NCBI GenBank assembly: GCA_945917985.1
Contig: CAMEIH010000032.1
Coordinates: 1 to 32,976, forward strand
DNA length: 32,976 nucleotides
From: an uncultured Clostridium sp.
Lineage (GTDB): Bacteria; Bacillota; Clostridia; Lachnospirales; Lachnospiraceae
Direction of reading: 5' to 3'
Made by a program: the position numbers and the translations under genes. Positions 31,216-32,976 of this stretch are shown here, piece after piece. Positions within the stretch are counted from its first letter, which is position 1, and every line of letters begins with the position of its first letter. The notes beneath the pieces were generated by a model, which saw nothing but the letters and a program-made list of their open reading frames with translations, was not told the DNA's origin and made no database searches.

Positions 31216-32277
31216 ATGAAAAAGTTTTTAGCATTACTTTTAACAGTTGCTATGGTTGGTTCCCTGACAGCATGCGGAGGCTCTTCCACCGAAGAGACAG
31301 CCTCTGAAAGTACAGAAGCTGCTGCAGAGACAACAGAAGCAACCGAAGCGACAGAGGAAGCAGAAGCACCTGCCGATGCACAGGAAGGAGATCTTCCGGT
31401 TTATGTGGTAGGTATCTGCCAGTTAGTACAGCATGATGCACTGGATGCTGCAACTCAGGGCTTTATGGATGCCCTGACAGAGGAAATGGATGGCAAGGCA
31501 ATCATTTCATTTGATGAGCAGAACGCACAGGGTGATTCCAATACCTGTTCCACCATCATCAACGGCTTTGTATCCAACAGCGTAGATCTGATCCTTGCAA
31601 ATGCAACACCTGCTCTTCAGGCAGCTGCTGCAGGAACCAATGAGATCCCGATCCTCGGAACATCCGTAACAGAATACGGTGTAGCTCTTGAAATTGATAA
31701 TTTCAACGGTACTGTAGGCGGCAATATCTCCGGTACATCCGATCTTGCTCCGCTTGACGGACAGGCTGACATGCTTCAGGAGCTGTTCCCCGATGCCAAG
31801 ACAGTAGGTCTTATTTACTGTTCCGCAGAAGCAAACTCACAGTATCAGGTAGATACCATTGCAAAATATCTGGAGGAAAAGGGTTACACCTGCAACTTCT
31901 ATGCATTCTCTGACTCCAACGACCTTTCTTCTGTGGCAACCACAGCAGTGAGCGAAGTGGATGTGATTTATGTTCCTACAGACAATACAGTAGCCTCCAA
32001 TGCAGAGCTTCTCAACAATATCTGTATTCCCGCAGGTATTCCTGTTGTCGCAGGTGAGGAAGGTATCTGTGCAGGATGTGGTGTTGCAACCCTGTCCATC
32101 AGCTACTATGATTTAGGCGTTGCTACCGGTAAGATGGCAGCAAGAGTATTACAGGGTGAGGATATTTCCGCAATGCCTGTTGAATATGCGCCTAACTTTA
32201 CAAAGAAATATAATGCAGCAAACTGTGAAGCATTGGGAATCACAATTCCCGATGGCTATGAAGCAATCGCAGAATAA
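31216..32277 (+). CDS. ABC transporter substrate-binding lipoprotein (TrpX/PF04392-like)
   Basis: The start ATG 31216 follows GGGAGGAAACCATTT. The product has 353 residues. A lipoprotein signal (LLTVAMVGSLTAC-GG) precedes a low-complexity Glu/Thr/Ala linker (about residues 22-58). A periplasmic-binding-type domain follows: VYVVGICQLVQHDALDAATQGFMDAL, FDEQNAQGDSNTCSTIINGFV, LILANATPALQAAAAGTNEIPILGTS, VGLIYCSAEANSQYQV, and VIYVPTDNTVASNAELLNNIC. This form is the ABC-substrate-binding family that includes the tryptophan/tyrosine importer TrpX, but the ligand here is not determined. It is linked to the permease gene behind it. Confidence 0.93.
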   Translation: MKKFLALLLTVAMVGSLTACGGSSTEETASESTEAAAETTEATEATEEAEAPADAQEGDLPVYVVGICQLVQHDALDAATQGFMDALTEEMDGKAIISFDEQNAQGDSNTCSTIINGFVSNSVDLILANATPALQAAAAGTNEIPILGTSVTEYGVALEIDNFNGTVGGNISGTSDLAPLDGQADMLQELFPDAKTVGLIYCSAEANSQYQVDTIAKYLEEKGYTCNFYAFSDSNDLSSVATTAVSEVDVIYVPTDNTVASNAELLNNICIPAGIPVVAGEEGICAGCGVATLSISYYDLGVATGKMAARVLQGEDISAMPVEYAPNFTKKYNAANCEALGITIPDGYEAIAE

Positions 32278-32284
32278 ATGGGAA

Positions 32285-32359
32285 AAGGCAGTGGGAGATT
32301 TTTCCTGCTGCCTTATCATGTAATTTTATGACAATAAAATCCCCGCAAAGCGAGGATTC
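32285..32359 (+). other. Two hairpins between substrate-binding protein and permease genes
   Basis: AAGGCAG (32285-32291) pairs with CTGCCTT (32308-32314). A second hairpin, AATCCCCGC-AAA-GCGAGGATT, lies near 32339-32359 with one mismatch. Neither has a strong T-run, so they probably stabilise the upstream mRNA and lower permease expression rather than terminate fully. Confidence 0.5.
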
Positions 32360-32378
32360 TGTTGTAGGGAGGAAAGCA

Positions 32379-32976
32379 ATGAACGTATTAAATCTGTTAA
32401 ATGCCATGCCGGGAGCTGTTGCCCAGGGGCTGATCTGGGGAATTACCGCCATAGGCATTTATATTACTTTTCGAATCCTTGATATCGCCGATCTGACAGT
32501 TGACGGTTCCTTGTGTACAGGCGGTGCCGTCTGCCTTATGATGATGCTTTCGGGACACAATGTCCTTATTTCCATGCTGGTTGCGACTCTGGCAGGAATG
32601 CTGACGGGTCTGGTAACCGGATTATTTCATACCTTTATGGGAATACCCGCAATCCTTTCCGGTATTCTGACACAGCTGGGCCTGTATTCCATAAACTTAA
32701 AAATTATGGGTAAATCCAATCAGGCAATTAACGTTGACAAATACGATCTTTTAGTTTCGCTCAGATATATAAAAAATGTTCCTTTTTACAAAAACACCAT
32801 TCTGGTGGTGGCAGTGGTGATCATTCTTTTGGTTGCCATTCTTTACTGGTTCTTCGGAACAGAATTGGGATGCGCCCTTCGTGCTACCGGATGTAACGGC
32901 AATATGGCAAGAGCCCAGGGAATCAACACCAATTTCTCCAAGGTGTTGGGACTTATGATCTCCAACGGACTTGTGG
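32379..32976 (+). CDS. ABC transporter permease (BPD_transp_2/TrpY-like), 3' end outside window
   Basis: ATG 32379 follows GTAGGGAGGAAAGCA. The frame runs open to the right edge, giving 199 residues. Hydrophobic helices at about 12-30, 45-90, 125-150 and beyond, with VDGSLCTGGAVC, GMLTGLVTGLFHTFMGIPAILSGI and LGCALRATGCNGNMARAQGI, match permeases of branched-chain amino acid and TrpXYZ-like importers. The conserved GxxxRATGxN segment faces the cytoplasm and contacts the ATPase, which presumably is encoded next. Confidence 0.92.
   Translation, partial: MNVLNLLNAMPGAVAQGLIWGITAIGIYITFRILDIADLTVDGSLCTGGAVCLMMMLSGHNVLISMLVATLAGMLTGLVTGLFHTFMGIPAILSGILTQLGLYSINLKIMGKSNQAINVDKYDLLVSLRYIKNVPFYKNTILVVAVVIILLVAILYWFFGTELGCALRATGCNGNMARAQGINTNFSKVLGLMISNGLV

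Overview
The window looks like the chromosome of an anaerobic gut Firmicute, most probably a Lachnospiraceae-type Clostridium. The indicators are an AGGAGG-driven low/mid-GC gene style, a Firmicutes-type (T7SSb) secretion locus, a two-gene SUF system, a Csp-like cytoplasmic S8 protease, lipoproteins with H-x-W-x-E-A-T-C repeats, and an aerobic-looking FMN enzyme and corrinoid genes without heme pathways. This assignment is inference from gene content; no rRNA is present.

Layout. Positions 1-1200 hold the 3' end of a large phage-type structural protein, followed by a terminator and a possible tRNA 3'-end remnant (about 1392-1415). A 33-bp perfect direct repeat (1419-1451 and 6299-6331) brackets a visibly AT-rich 4.9-kb islet. 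The islet contains a minus-strand mini HTH regulator, a divergent promoter/operator region, a leader peptide, a secreted LysM/EF-hand protein, a lipoprotein with cysteine repeats and an EF-hand, and a membrane-anchored SLH-like protein. The islet reads as accessory cargo at the edge of a prophage.

Positions 6332-8436 carry a 48-aa ORF, an orphan FliD-like protein and a ZIP metal transporter. Positions 8495-17156 are a type VII secretion operon: a promoter, EssC (FHA-like, two TM, three ATPase modules), a YukD/EsaB ubiquitin-like protein, five small WXG100-like helical proteins, a lipoprotein and a GHSKG serine hydrolase with a C-terminal helical tail. The last two resemble the lipase toxin/immunity pair TslA/TilA of Staphylococcus aureus, in which the targeting domain lies at the C-terminus. 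EsaA, EssA and EssB are absent from the window.

Positions 17191-23615 hold an FMN-dependent alpha-hydroxy-acid oxidase-like enzyme, a convergent AraC regulator, a divergent S8 protease, an 82-aa unknown protein, a six-TM methyl-accepting-type receptor behind an attenuator-like leader, and a glyoxalase-fold protein. A structured repeat element (23775-23992) precedes a HelD-type helicase. The helicase carries an unexpected C-terminal extension resembling the N-terminal beta-sandwich of GH31 glycosidases, and is followed by a BspA-type LRR protein.

Positions 28083-29735 are a minus-strand sufC-sufB pair. Positions 29829-31083 encode a corrinoid-reactivation-like protein and CobO. The window ends with an ABC importer: a TrpX-like lipoprotein and the start of its permease. 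The two strongest leads are the HelD-GH31N fusion and the reverse-architecture type VII lipase module.
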